Positions 14,300 through 20,873 are shown, counted from the first letter of the stretch. The stretch: 20,873 bases of DNA from an uncultured Oscillospiraceae bacterium (GCA_958448165.1 CAUDCW010000022.1:1-20873); one strand, 5' to 3'. Notes: generated by a model not told the origin, from the sequence alone. A program made the numbers and translations.

Positions 14300-14821
14300 T
14301 TAATCTACGAGTTCCGCCTGGTTAAGCTCCAGTTCAACAGCGGTATCCCTGCCGAACATTGAAACAGTAACCCTGACGATGTTTTTGTCTGCGTCGATTT
14401 CATCGACAACGCCCACAAAGTCCTCCAAAGGACCGTCGGTAACTCTTACCGAGTCGCCGACCTTGTAGGCAACCTCGACCGAATGTGACTCAACGCCCAT
14501 CTTCTCGACCTCTGCGTCGGTGAGCGGAATCGGCTCGGACGACGGGCCGACAAAGCCCGTGCAGCCGCGAATATTGCGGACAACATACCAAGTTTCGTCT
14601 GTATATACCATTTTGATAAATACATAACCGGGATAAATCTTGCGCTCAACCTCACGCGACTTGGAATCCTCGATTTCGGTCACGGTTTCGGTCGGCACCT
14701 TCACCTCTCTGATTAAATCCTGAAGACCTCTGTTTTCAACAGTTTTTTCAAGATTTGAAGCTACCTTGTTTTCATACCCGGAATAGGTATGAACAACATA
14801 CCATTTTGCTTCTTCAGGCAT
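14300..14821 (-). CDS. nusG: Transcription elongation/antitermination factor NusG
   Basis: 173 residues. The NGN domain (KWYVVHTYSGYENKVASNLE... KIYPGYVFIKM... WYVVRNIRGCTGFVG) occupies about 5-110, and the KOW domain (KVGDSVRVTDGPLEDFVGVVDEID) about 120-173. NusG binds RNA polymerase and affects pausing, Rho termination and coupling to ribosomes. GAGGGTG precedes the ATG; it lies 24 bp after secE in the usual rpmG-secE-nusG order. Confidence 0.98.
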   Translation of the reverse strand: MPEEAKWYVVHTYSGYENKVASNLEKTVENRGLQDLIREVKVPTETVTEIEDSKSREVERKIYPGYVFIKMVYTDETWYVVRNIRGCTGFVGPSSEPIPLTDAEVEKMGVESHSVEVAYKVGDSVRVTDGPLEDFVGVVDEIDADKNIVRVTVSMFGRDTAVELELNQAELVD

Positions 14822-14845
14822 TGTTATTCACCCTCTCCGTGTCAA

Positions 14846-15112
14846 TTAGGTTCCGCTTGTCTGCATAATGAGTCCGAGCAGAGCATAAAGACCTCTGTCA
14901 AGACCGAAAATAAACAGACCGACAATGGCGATAACGGCAATAACAATTCCCATATTCTTGAAAACTGTCTTTGGCGTAGGCCATGTAATCTTTTTGATTT
15001 CAACCTTACATTCACGGAGATATCTAACTATTCTTGAGAAAATATTCGGCTTTTTTGTCTTGCCGGCAGAAGCTTTTTTTTCTGTCTTTTTCTCGGCGTT
15101 TTTCTCAGCCAT
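14846..15112 (-). CDS. secE: Preprotein translocase subunit SecE
   Basis: 88 residues, the short one-TM form common in Gram-positives. A Lys/Glu-rich cytoplasmic N-terminus (1-25) is followed by the amphipathic region with the SecE signature ECKVEIKKITWPTPK (34-48) and one membrane segment (about 53-82). It clamps SecY in the SecYEG channel. GGAGGG lies 8 bases before the ATG and overlaps the area after the rpmG stop, 15 bp upstream. Confidence 0.97.
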   Translation of the reverse strand: MAEKNAEKKTEKKASAGKTKKPNIFSRIVRYLRECKVEIKKITWPTPKTVFKNMGIVIAVIAIVGLFIFGLDRGLYALLGLIMQTSGT

Positions 15113-15127
15113 TTTAATACCCTCCGC

Positions 15128-15277
15128 TTATTTTGTTTCTTTATGAAGAGTGTGTTTCTTGCAGAAGCGGCAGTACTTGTTCATTTCAAGTCTGTCCGGG
15201 TCATTCTTCTTGTTCTTCATAGTGTTGTAGTTGCGTTGCTTACACTCTGTGCAAGCCATAGTAATTTTAACTCTCAT
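15128..15277 (-). CDS. rpmG: 50S ribosomal protein L33
   Basis: This is a 49-residue gene, easily missed because of its size. It begins MRVKITMACTECKQRNYNT and contains two CxxC pairs (CTEC and CRFC), so it is the zinc-binding form of L33, ending HTLHKETK. GGAGGTG lies six bases before the ATG at 15277. It is the first gene after the promoter at 15381-15409 and sits 15 bp before secE, the typical clostridial order. Confidence 0.97.
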   Translation of the reverse strand: MRVKITMACTECKQRNYNTMKNKKNDPDRLEMNKYCRFCKKHTLHKETK

Positions 15278-15380
15278 TAACGGCACCTCCGATTTTCGGA
15301 TTAATATTCTACGCCGGAGCTCCGGCTAAGCCTCCCTCAAAAAGGGCAAAAAAATAAACCCCTTTTTACGAGGTAAGCCC

Positions 15381-15409
15381 ATTTTATCATATATTTCTCC
15401 GCCCGTCAA
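15381..15409 (-). promoter_or_regulatory. Promoter of rpmG-secE-nusG-rplK-rplA
   Basis: -35 TTGACG (15404-15409), 17-bp spacer, -10 TAAAAT (15381-15386) with an upstream TGA giving an extended -10. The leader of roughly 95 nt includes a perfect 14-bp palindrome GCCGGAGCTCCGGC (about 15313-15326). Confidence 0.85.
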
Positions 15410-15420
15410 TAGCTTTTTGC

Positions 15421-15579
15421 GGATTTTAGGTTTATTTTTCGATGAACTTGGAGTTCGTAGTTTGGAGTTTTCTGTTTTGAGTTGAGTGGACAGAAATGCG
15501 AAACGAGTTCGCAGGAAACCGGCTTGCCTTTTTCGTTTTCTTTACTCTGTGCGGTAATCGTAAAAATCGGTAAAGATAT
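15421..15579. repeat. Degenerate heptamer array and flanking repeat words
   Basis: 15439-15487 reads as decayed 7-mers (GAGTTCG, TAGTTTG, GAGTTTT, CTGTTTT, GAGTTGA). A GAAACGAGTTCG word follows (about 15499), also present near 4375. No gene is supported here; a 69-codon minus frame (15432-15641) is largely repeat sequence. Confidence 0.55.
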
Positions 15580-15672
15580 TCACTGTTCCGGATAGTTTTT
15601 ATACGCACAAGAGCTAAAGGTAACAGCACAGCAAAGTGCAAGAATCAACATTATACCTGCCGTCTTTTTCAT
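15580..15672 (-). CDS. 30-residue lipoprotein-like small peptide
   Basis: The ATG at 15672 is preceded by AGGAGGAC at ideal spacing. The peptide starts MKKTAGIMLILALCC, then AVTFSSCAYKNYPEQ, then TGA. This is a typical lipoprotein signal (KK, hydrophobic core, SSC), with C22 as the likely lipidated cysteine; the -3 residue is Phe, which is less usual. If processed it would leave a nine-residue lipopeptide. It follows the one-TM protein by 30 bp and is probably co-transcribed. It could be a real small lipoprotein, a peptide-signal precursor, or the remnant of a longer lipoprotein; the sequence after the stop does not look coding. Confidence 0.6.
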   Translation of the reverse strand: MKKTAGIMLILALCCAVTFSSCAYKNYPEQ

Positions 15673-15702
15673 TTTGTCCTCCTATACTTCGGGGCATATC
15701 GG

Positions 15703-16131
15703 CTATGGCGCAACTATAACCTCTGAAATGTGAACGGGGAAAGCCGTATAATCCAATTTAACTGTAACATGACATTGCGGTGTTCCGTAAACAACCTCAT
15801 TTGTGATTCTGTCTGTTACCGTATATGAAAACGTATAATAAGCGTCCGTCAGAAACGGCAAAACCAAAGGAACGGTGTTGGAGCGCTCGGTTATAAATGA
15901 AATACCCTCCTCCGATTCAGGCTGACGAGGGTTCATACTTTTGTATTCCTGCTCACTGATAATATGAGCCAGACTGTCATCATACGCTTCACCGTTTATG
16001 GCTTTTGAAACAACTGTGTTCAGCGCAAACGACACATAAACGGAATACAATAAATACAAAACCGCCAACGCCGCCAAAAACAATAATATAAAAAATGCGA
16101 CTCCGTGTTTTTTATGCTGTGAGCTTCTCAT
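15703..16131 (-). CDS. Unknown one-TM membrane protein
   Basis: I do not recognise this gene. From the start chosen here (16131, MRSSQHKK) it has 142 residues; AGGTG lies just upstream. A frame extension to 16206 adds 25 residues but has no ribosome-binding site and enters likely promoter sequence. A short basic cytoplasmic N-terminus is followed by a membrane segment (about 11-35) and an extracytoplasmic part of about 105 residues ending in a beta-rich stretch (YYTFSYTVTDRITNEVVYGTPQCHVTVKLDY). The layout suggests a small surface-exposed or envelope protein. It is followed closely by the small lipoprotein-like peptide. Confidence 0.7.
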   Translation of the reverse strand: MRSSQHKKHGVAFFILLFLAALAVLYLLYSVYVSFALNTVVSKAINGEAYDDSLAHIISEQEYKSMNPRQPESEEGISFITERSNTVPLVLPFLTDAYYTFSYTVTDRITNEVVYGTPQCHVTVKLDYTAFPVHISEVIVAP

Positions 16132-16224
16132 CATTTTCACCTGCAATTCCAACAAGCTCTTGTCTTTCTTCAAGTATATCACAAGGGTTCGGCTTTGTAT
16201 ATTCATTGTTTGACCAATTATCCC

Positions 16225-16320
16225 TACTCAAAACTCAAAACTCTAAACCCAAAACTCTAAACCCAAAACTCTAAACTCAAAACTCTAAACTCAAAACTCT
16301 AAACTCTCAACTCTCAACTT
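16225..16320. repeat. Heptanucleotide array, about thirteen units
   Basis: Alternating AAAACTC, TAAACTC, TAAACCC and TCAACTC units in strict 7-bp register. The last 14 bp are the 3' end of the amidohydrolase gene (GTT GAG AGT TGA). Confidence 0.9.
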
Positions 16321-17125
16321 TTATCCCAAACAGCCTTGCGGCGTTTATATACATAATATTGTCATAGTCGGCTTTGCTTATTTGCTCCCTGAATTCGTTG
16401 AAATACTCCTGATAAAGCGACCTGACGCCTGCTTTGTTGTGCAGATATGTGTCTTTGCCGTCGATCGGGCTGTCAGAGCCGAACAATATCTTTTCACTGC
16501 CGTAACGCCGCACAGCTTCAAGCGTACTGCCGACAGGCACCCACGTTGTGTCGCCGTACAAATTCGGCAGCTTGCCGAGAAGCTCTATCGCCTGAAGATT
16601 GTCACTGCCCAGATCCATATGGACCATAACAAAGTTAAGCTCGGGATGCTTTTTTGCGGCGTTGAAAAGCCGGATTGACGAAGCCTCATCACAGCCGCCC
16701 GTGTGCGAAACCACCGGCAGATTATATTCCGCCGCAAGCTTATAAATCGCCTCAAGCCTTTCGTCGTCGGGAGCAGTTCTTGAATGAAACGGGTGCAGCT
16801 TAAACCCGTATATAACATCTCTGTTTTCACGGAGAACACTCACAAACTCCTCATCGGGAAGCTCGCTGTTTATCTTCAGCCACGCAAGAACGCCTGTTTT
16901 ATTGGGATTTCTGCGTGCAAAGCCGACAGTGCTTTTCAGCACACTGTTCTGTGACTTCTGCAAAAAGGCAGGGATTCTTCTGCCTTTGTGGTCAAATTCG
17001 GCGCACTCAATATTTGAAACGAGGGAAAAACCGATTCCGTATCTCTCCATTGAGTAAAGCACCTGCTTTTCTGTCATACGGAAATTCAACATTTTGCCGA
17101 TATGCACATGAGAATCAATAATCAT
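16307..17125 (-). CDS. Amidohydrolase-family metal-dependent hydrolase
   Basis: 272 residues with the amidohydrolase-2 type TIM-barrel pattern: HxH at H6/H8 (IIDSHVHIG), GFKLHPFHS (108-115), VVSHTGG with H141, FVMVHMD with H169, and ILFGSDSPID with D218, the usual metal and catalytic positions. Substrate is unknown; the family includes decarboxylases and hydrolases. AGGGGTG precedes the ATG. A hairpin terminator (17152-17186) lies between it and the zinc-ribbon gene upstream. The final residues Val-Glu-Ser and the stop codon are written in heptamer repeat sequence, as in the DUF2156 gene. Confidence 0.9.
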   Translation of the reverse strand: MIIDSHVHIGKMLNFRMTEKQVLYSMERYGIGFSLVSNIECAEFDHKGRRIPAFLQKSQNSVLKSTVGFARRNPNKTGVLAWLKINSELPDEEFVSVLRENRDVIYGFKLHPFHSRTAPDDERLEAIYKLAAEYNLPVVSHTGGCDEASSIRLFNAAKKHPELNFVMVHMDLGSDNLQAIELLGKLPNLYGDTTWVPVGSTLEAVRRYGSEKILFGSDSPIDGKDTYLHNKAGVRSLYQEYFNEFREQISKADYDNIMYINAARLFGIKVES

Positions 17126-17151
17126 AATGTCACCCCTGTTAAATACAAAAT

Positions 17152-17235
17152 CTGCCCGACTAACCTCGGTATCGGCAATCGGGCAGTTAAGAAAAGAATG
17201 AATAAATCACGCTGAAAGCTGTTTGCACAGCTTTC
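17152..17235 (-). terminator. Two hairpins after the zinc-ribbon gene
   Basis: GAAAGCTGT/ACAGCTTTC (17214-17235, 9-bp perfect stem, 4-nt loop) comes first and CTGCCCGA/TCGGGCAG (17152-17186) second, the latter followed by ATTTTGTATTT. The second is the better terminator. Confidence 0.65.
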
Positions 17236-17257
17236 TTGCTGTTGTGCTATGTATCAT

Positions 17258-18196
17258 TCACACAAGCCTTGAACCGCACTCTTCACAAAAGCAGGTTTCG
17301 GGGTCGGTTGTGGTGTACGAGCATTTCGGGCATTTTTTAATTCTCGGCTTTGCCTGTGCGTCCGGCTGAGGATTAGGCTGAGGATTGCTCTGTCCGCCGC
17401 CCGATATCGGCTGATTTACAACGGTGAGCCTTACGCCGCAGGAATTGCAGAACATCGCTGCGGAATCCGTCGTTTCCATTCCGCATTTCATACATTTTCT
17501 TACGGTGCGGATCTGTTGCTGCGGCTGTGTCTGCTGCTGCGGCTGTGTCTGCTGCTGTGGCTGTGTCTGCTGCTGCGGCTGTGTCTGTGGCTGTGGCTTT
17601 GCCTGCTGTTGCGGCTGCGGCTGTGTCTGCTGCTGCGGCTGTGTCTGTGGCTGCGGCTGTGTCTGCTGCGGCTGTGTCTGCTGCGGCTGTGGCTGTGGCT
17701 GCGGCTGTGTCTGCTGCTGCGGCTGTGTCTGTTGTTGTGGCTGTGTCGGCATCGGATTGCCGCAGGCGGTGCAGAAACGCATTCCGTTCTGAACATATGT
17801 GCCGCATCTTGCGCATATCTGAACATTGCCGTCCTGCGGCGGCTGAACCTCACGCTTCGGCATCGGGTTGCCGCAGCAGTTGCAGAACGAGGAATTGACA
17901 GACACCTCTGCTCCGCATTTTTCACATTTCACTATGCCCCTTAACACCTGAGCCTGCTCACGGTACTCGGATATCCTCTGCTGAGAAGCGCTGATCGCCT
18001 CGATATACGGCTTGAAGTCCGCCTCGCAATCGGAAAAATGAAGCGAAACGTACAGCTTTCCTATCTGAAAGCAGAGGTTGTTTATGTTCCTCTCCTCATC
18101 TGAAATCATCGAGTTAAGCTTTGCGGCGTCAGCCATATTTTTTGTTTTCTGCCCTGCGTTTGAAATTTTTCTGCCAAGTTCATCAAAAAATGCCAT
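17258..18196 (-). CDS. Multi-zinc-ribbon protein with Gln/Pro repeat linker
   Basis: 312 residues, no signal peptide or membrane segment, so probably cytoplasmic. Residues 1-88 are helical and likely coiled coil (MAFFDELGRKISNAGQKTK...). Four zinc ribbons follow: C91/C94 with C105/C108, C128/C131 with C142/C145, C235/C238 with C250/C253, and C289/C292 with C304/C307. Ribbons 2 and 3 are separated by a Gln/Pro/Thr linker (about 150-230), a length-variable low-complexity segment. The N-terminus resembles the DUF of clostridial 'zinc ribbon domain-containing' proteins of unknown function. A consensus promoter and a 140-nt leader with a CCGTGC/GCACGG hairpin (18269-18288) lie upstream. Confidence 0.85.
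   Translation of the reverse strand: MAFFDELGRKISNAGQKTKNMADAAKLNSMISDEERNINNLCFQIGKLYVSLHFSDCEADFKPYIEAISASQQRISEYREQAQVLRGIVKCEKCGAEVSVNSSFCNCCGNPMPKREVQPPQDGNVQICARCGTYVQNGMRFCTACGNPMPTQPQQQTQPQQQTQPQPQPQPQQTQPQQTQPQPQTQPQQQTQPQPQQQAKPQPQTQPQQQTQPQQQTQPQQQTQPQQQIRTVRKCMKCGMETTDSAAMFCNSCGVRLTVVNQPISGGGQSNPQPNPQPDAQAKPRIKKCPKCSYTTTDPETCFCEECGSRLV
17507..17749 (-). repeat. In-frame TQPQQQ-coding repeat
   Basis: About 13 variants of an 18-bp unit coding Thr-Gln-Pro-Gln-Gln-Gln, with 12-bp shortened forms. It codes the linker of the zinc-ribbon protein and is prone to slippage. Confidence 0.85.
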
Positions 18197-18342
18197 ATTA
18201 TTGCCTCCGACAATTCAAAAGTATTCACGCTCTATTCAGCAACGCACGCCGAAAATGCCCAAGCCGAACCGTGCAATCTGTCGCACGGCGCATATCGGAA
18301 CGGGCGTCATTCGGGTGTATATTAGACTAAATATTCTTTTTA

Positions 18343-18371
18343 ATTATACTCTTTATTGTCAATATTGTCAA
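18343..18371 (-). promoter_or_regulatory. Perfect sigma-A-type promoter of the zinc-ribbon gene
   Basis: TTGACA (18366-18371), 17 bp, TATAAT (18343-18348), a full consensus match. A second TTGACA lies inside the spacer, 9 bp downstream of the first. Confidence 0.9.
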
Positions 18372-18736
18372 CAAATATCGGCACTACAGATAACCCGGAG
18401 TTTTTACCCGTCCGTGCAAAAATAATTCATAGTCTTTCAAGAAAAACACAACGCTGTTCAAGATTAAGGAATGTTATTCTGACATCAATTTCGTCACTCC
18501 GCCGAAAGACAGAGTAGCGACATCATTGTTACCTGATATATATCCAAGATATTCTTTAGCATTTTAAAGTAGCTTCAAATCGCTTCCTGCGGCAATAGAC
18601 AGCAAACAAGCAACAAAACTCCGCCCTCTTTCAAGCGGCTGAGGAAGGCTGCTTCGGACTTCATTTTGATTAGGGAACGCATCGCTTCAAGTATGCGGTA
18701 TATTTAGCTGCTGTTCGTAAGACCCGGGTTTTGCCC
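18372..18736. other. Gene-free region with a possible coding remnant
   Basis: No full gene is seen. On the minus strand, 18474-18563 can be read as 29 codons with protein-like composition (NAKEYLGYISGNNDVATLS, then FGGVTKLMSE and stop), but an in-frame stop lies directly upstream and no start or ribosome-binding site is present. Two other short minus frames upstream (toward 18690) include cysteine-rich nonsense. It could be a decayed gene or a dispersed intergenic repeat. No terminator for the upstream RCC1-LRR gene is obvious. Confidence 0.4.
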
Positions 18737-19831
18737 TTAAGTTGAAGGCGTTCCCACAGGCGGGTCAATAAAGGTTAATGAGCTGATACTGTCAAAGTAG
18801 CGGTCAAGTCGTTGCACTCGCGCTATTCTCCGCATTGTTTGCTCGGAGATATAAACCCTTTTTAATGCGTAACATGCAAAGAAAGCACCAACTCCCAGGA
18901 ATCTCAGACTGTCGGGAAGATAGACCTCCTCCAGCTTCTCACAGCGGAGGAACGCCCAACGATCAATTTCCTTAATGCTGTCGGGAAGCTTCAGACTTCT
19001 GAGGTTTTTACAGCGCAAAAATGCATAATCTGAAATTTGAGTTAACCCGGGCGGGATAACAAGAGTTTCCAAAGACGCACAATCCTGAAAAGCATGGCTG
19101 TTAATACTTTTTAAACTATCGGGGAAAACAACAGTTTTCAGCTTTTGATTGTTGCGAAAAGCGTCTGTACCGATTTCAGTCACGGGCTTACCGTCAATTT
19201 CATTCGGAATCACTACTTTTGATGAATTGCCGATGTATTTATTAATTGATATGCCGCCATTTCTCTTTTGACTGAATTTGAAGTACTTCTTATTCGTGGG
19301 AGCAATCCCAATTATTTGGTACTGCTCTGAGGAATCGTCATTTTTCGCTTCGGGTTTCAGAAGCTCCATCAAGATGTCAATGCTCTCCTGCTGTTCTTTT
19401 GTAAGGGGAGCCTGAGCGGGCGTTTTTATTGTCTGTCCGCTGAAAAGAAATGCACCGTCGGCGGTTACACCGACCGTAAGCCCCTTGTCGGCAAAAATAT
19501 CGGTTATATCACGCCATTCTGCCACATTGCACTGACCGTAGGTGTTGTCGCCTGTTGCATAAACCGTGCCGTCGCTTTTCAGCGCCGCCGTGTGAAAATC
19601 GCCTGCTGCAACCTTTGTCACAGACCGCCAGCTCTGTGTGTTGCACTGACCTCGGCTGTTATCTCCGTGTGCAGAAACCGTACCGTTGTCATTGAGCAGC
19701 GCAATATGCGCATAGCCAACCGCAAGCTTTCGGTTCTTCAGAATATCACCGACACTGCCGCACAGATAGCTTTCCGTTCTTTCCTGCTCGTTCAGCTTAA
19801 AATAGGTAACGATTAATTTCGTTTGGTTCAT
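18737..19831 (-). CDS. RCC1-like / LRR_5 (BspA-like) repeat fusion protein
   Basis: 364 residues without signal peptide. Residues 31-130 contain RCC1-type repeats (AVGYAHIALLNDNGTVSAHGDNSRGQCN and AAGDFHTAALKSDGTVYATGDNTYGQCN). After a linker (131-170) and a strand-rich stretch come BspA-type leucine-rich repeats of about 23 residues (205-330; for example VTEIGTDAFRNNQKLKTVVFPDSLKSI). Both repeat types are protein-binding scaffolds; the partner is unknown. AGAGGAAG precedes the ATG. A close paralogue lies 57 bp upstream, and 73 bp of the RCC1 part are almost identical between the two. Confidence 0.85.
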   Translation of the reverse strand: MNQTKLIVTYFKLNEQERTESYLCGSVGDILKNRKLAVGYAHIALLNDNGTVSAHGDNSRGQCNTQSWRSVTKVAAGDFHTAALKSDGTVYATGDNTYGQCNVAEWRDITDIFADKGLTVGVTADGAFLFSGQTIKTPAQAPLTKEQQESIDILMELLKPEAKNDDSSEQYQIIGIAPTNKKYFKFSQKRNGGISINKYIGNSSKVVIPNEIDGKPVTEIGTDAFRNNQKLKTVVFPDSLKSINSHAFQDCASLETLVIPPGLTQISDYAFLRCKNLRSLKLPDSIKEIDRWAFLRCEKLEEVYLPDSLRFLGVGAFFACYALKRVYISEQTMRRIARVQRLDRYFDSISSLTFIDPPVGTPST

Positions 19832-19887
19832 AAGCTTCCTCTTTTCATTCTGTTATCTTTGGTGTGTTAATATCGAAAATATTTTTA

Positions 19888-20873
19888 TCAAAAGAAGAGG
19901 TAATCATAGTTTTTCAGTCGCTTCTTTGTTTCAACGGAAATCTCTGTTCGACGCCTCACCGCAGACGGAAATGCGAAGTTTCCGATTGCTTCAATACTGT
20001 CCGGAATCACTAATTTATTTAAAGAATAATTCTCTCTAAATGCATAAACACCAATTCTTTTCACGCTCTCGGGAAGTATCAGTTCCTCTATGTCACAATT
20101 AAAAAAGGCATCATTACCGATTGTTTCCACTCCATATGGCATTACTAATTTTCTTAAACTAGCATTGTGAGAAAAGGCTGAGTCACCTATTGTTTTCACG
20201 CTCTCGGAAAGTATCAGTTCCTTTATGCCGCAACAACTAAAGGCATTATTACCGATTGTTTCCACTCCATATGGTATTACTAATTTTCTTATCTTTGAAT
20301 TTAAACAAAAGGCTGAGTCACCTATTGTTTTCACGCTCTTGGGAAGTATCAGTTCCTCTATGCCACAACACGCAAAGGCATGATTACCGATTGTTTCCAC
20401 TCCATATGGCATTTCTATTTTTGACAGCTTTTTACAACGCATAAAGGCTCCAGCACCAATATATTTCAGATTTTCAGACAATACCAAAGCTGAAATTTTG
20501 TGTTTTTTATAGAACGCTTTTTTGCCAATAGAGCGAACGGGTATTCCGTCAATCACTTCGGGAATTACAACAGTTTTCGCATTGCCTTTGTATTTTGTGA
20601 TGCTGGCTTTAACGCCGGTTATTACGTATTCAAAGTCATTGTAAACACCGGTCACAGGCTTTTCCGTTTGATCATACATTTGACCCGCCTTTGTCGGAAC
20701 AGAAGCACTGCTCGCAGGTGCTTTCTGTTGAGGTGCTGTTTTCGCCTCGTGAGTCGTCATAATTTTCCCGTCTGCCGTAACGCCGACCGTAAAGCCCTTA
20801 TCGGCAAAAATATCGGTAATATCACGCCATTCTGCCACATTGCACTGACCGTAGGTGTTGTCGCCTGTTGCAT
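19888..20873 (-). CDS. RCC1-like / LRR_5 repeat protein, 5' end beyond window
   Basis: Partial: the frame is open to the window edge, where it reads ATGDNTYGQCN-V-AEWRD, so the GTG at 20836-20838 is an internal valine codon and not the start. About 327 residues are visible. The RCC1 tail is followed by a linker and BspA-type leucine-rich repeats (VETIGNHAFACCGIEELILP and similar). Three LRR-pair units are nearly identical at DNA level (135-bp period). It is paralogous to the following gene and probably arose by tandem duplication; more copies may lie outside the window. Confidence 0.85.
   Translation of the reverse strand, partial: ATGDNTYGQCNVAEWRDITDIFADKGFTVGVTADGKIMTTHEAKTAPQQKAPASSASVPTKAGQMYDQTEKPVTGVYNDFEYVITGVKASITKYKGNAKTVVIPEVIDGIPVRSIGKKAFYKKHKISALVLSENLKYIGAGAFMRCKKLSKIEMPYGVETIGNHAFACCGIEELILPKSVKTIGDSAFCLNSKIRKLVIPYGVETIGNNAFSCCGIKELILSESVKTIGDSAFSHNASLRKLVMPYGVETIGNDAFFNCDIEELILPESVKRIGVYAFRENYSLNKLVIPDSIEAIGNFAFPSAVRRRTEISVETKKRLKNYDYLFF
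20058..20420 (-). repeat. 135-bp tandem repeat inside the LRR gene
   Basis: Units start at 20058, 20193 and 20328 with exact 135-bp spacing (45 codons, two leucine-rich repeats). The words TTTTCACGCTCT, AGTATCAGTTCCT and ACCGATTGTTTCCACTCCAT recur in each; the third unit is partial. This indicates recent internal duplication. Confidence 0.9.

Noticed and set aside
15278..15420. tRNA gene or EF-Tu gene upstream of rpmG, common in related operons
   Set aside because: I looked for a cloverleaf or coding frame and found only a promoter, a short palindrome and leader sequence.
15432..15641. 69-codon minus frame downstream of the small lipopeptide gene
   Set aside because: It starts in another frame inside the lipopeptide gene, has no ribosome-binding site and ends in degenerate heptamer sequence.
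282..16320. CRISPR array interpretation of the repeats
   Set aside because: The units are 7 bp, contiguous and degenerate, with no unique spacers and no cas genes.
17424..17944. Cys/Gly- or Leu-rich plus-strand frames over the Gln/Pro linker
   Set aside because: Low-complexity shadows of the TQPQQQ repeat; the minus-strand zinc-ribbon frame has a promoter, a translation start and zinc-binding motifs.
20836..20838. GTG at 20836-20838 as the start of the right-edge LRR gene
   Set aside because: The frame continues to the window edge with an RCC1 sequence matching the paralogue, so the GTG is an internal valine codon.

Overview
The window reads as a chromosomal segment of a Gram-positive gut-type clostridium, probably Oscillospiraceae/Ruminococcaceae. 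This is inferred from the gene repertoire: ThyX beside a clostridial-type Tmk, a zinc-type L33, sugar-binding-like surface proteins with PT-rich linkers, and BspA-type leucine-rich repeats. Shine-Dalgarno sites are strong, and several promoters match TTGACA-17-TATAAT closely. Every gene I support lies on the minus strand, so transcription runs from high to low coordinates.

Layout from right to left (order of transcription). 20873-18737: two tandem paralogues fusing RCC1-like repeats to LRR_5/BspA-like repeats, the first cut by the window edge. 18371-17258: a zinc-ribbon protein with a Gln/Pro linker behind a perfect sigma-A-type promoter. 17125-16307: an amidohydrolase. 16131-15580: a one-TM protein and a 30-residue lipoprotein-like peptide. 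15409-11767: rpmG-secE-nusG-rplK-rplA, then a separate promoter and L10 leader feeding rplJ-rplL, closed by a strong terminator. rpoB does not follow rplL. 11101-7653: two secreted, C-terminally anchored proteins sharing a CBM25/26-like module and a conserved downstream block. 7217-5728: thyX-tmk (dTMP and dTDP synthesis). 5512-4619: a DUF2156/lysyltransferase-like protein. 4253-346: an operon-like run of GNAT acetyltransferase, DJ-1/PfpI protein, 5-formyltetrahydrofolate cyclo-ligase and MltG.

The most unusual content is intergenic. About a dozen arrays of a degenerate 7-bp unit (nnnACTC on one strand, GAGTnnn on the other) lie between genes. They are often arranged as inverted pairs around short palindromes that have 9-bp arms and an AA centre. 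Three copies of one 29-bp palindrome differ only by paired, pairing-preserving substitutions. Four different genes end with a stop codon inside, or at the edge of, such an array. This looks like a dispersed composite repeat family (MITE- or REP-like) specialised for gene 3' ends. I cannot name it from memory, and it is the best candidate here for something undescribed.

The second candidate is the pair of surface proteins. They share a module, an ENPMDS/GPHL block, a tail-anchor signature and similar promoter-leader architecture. No tRNA, rRNA, CRISPR array, transposase or phage gene was found.
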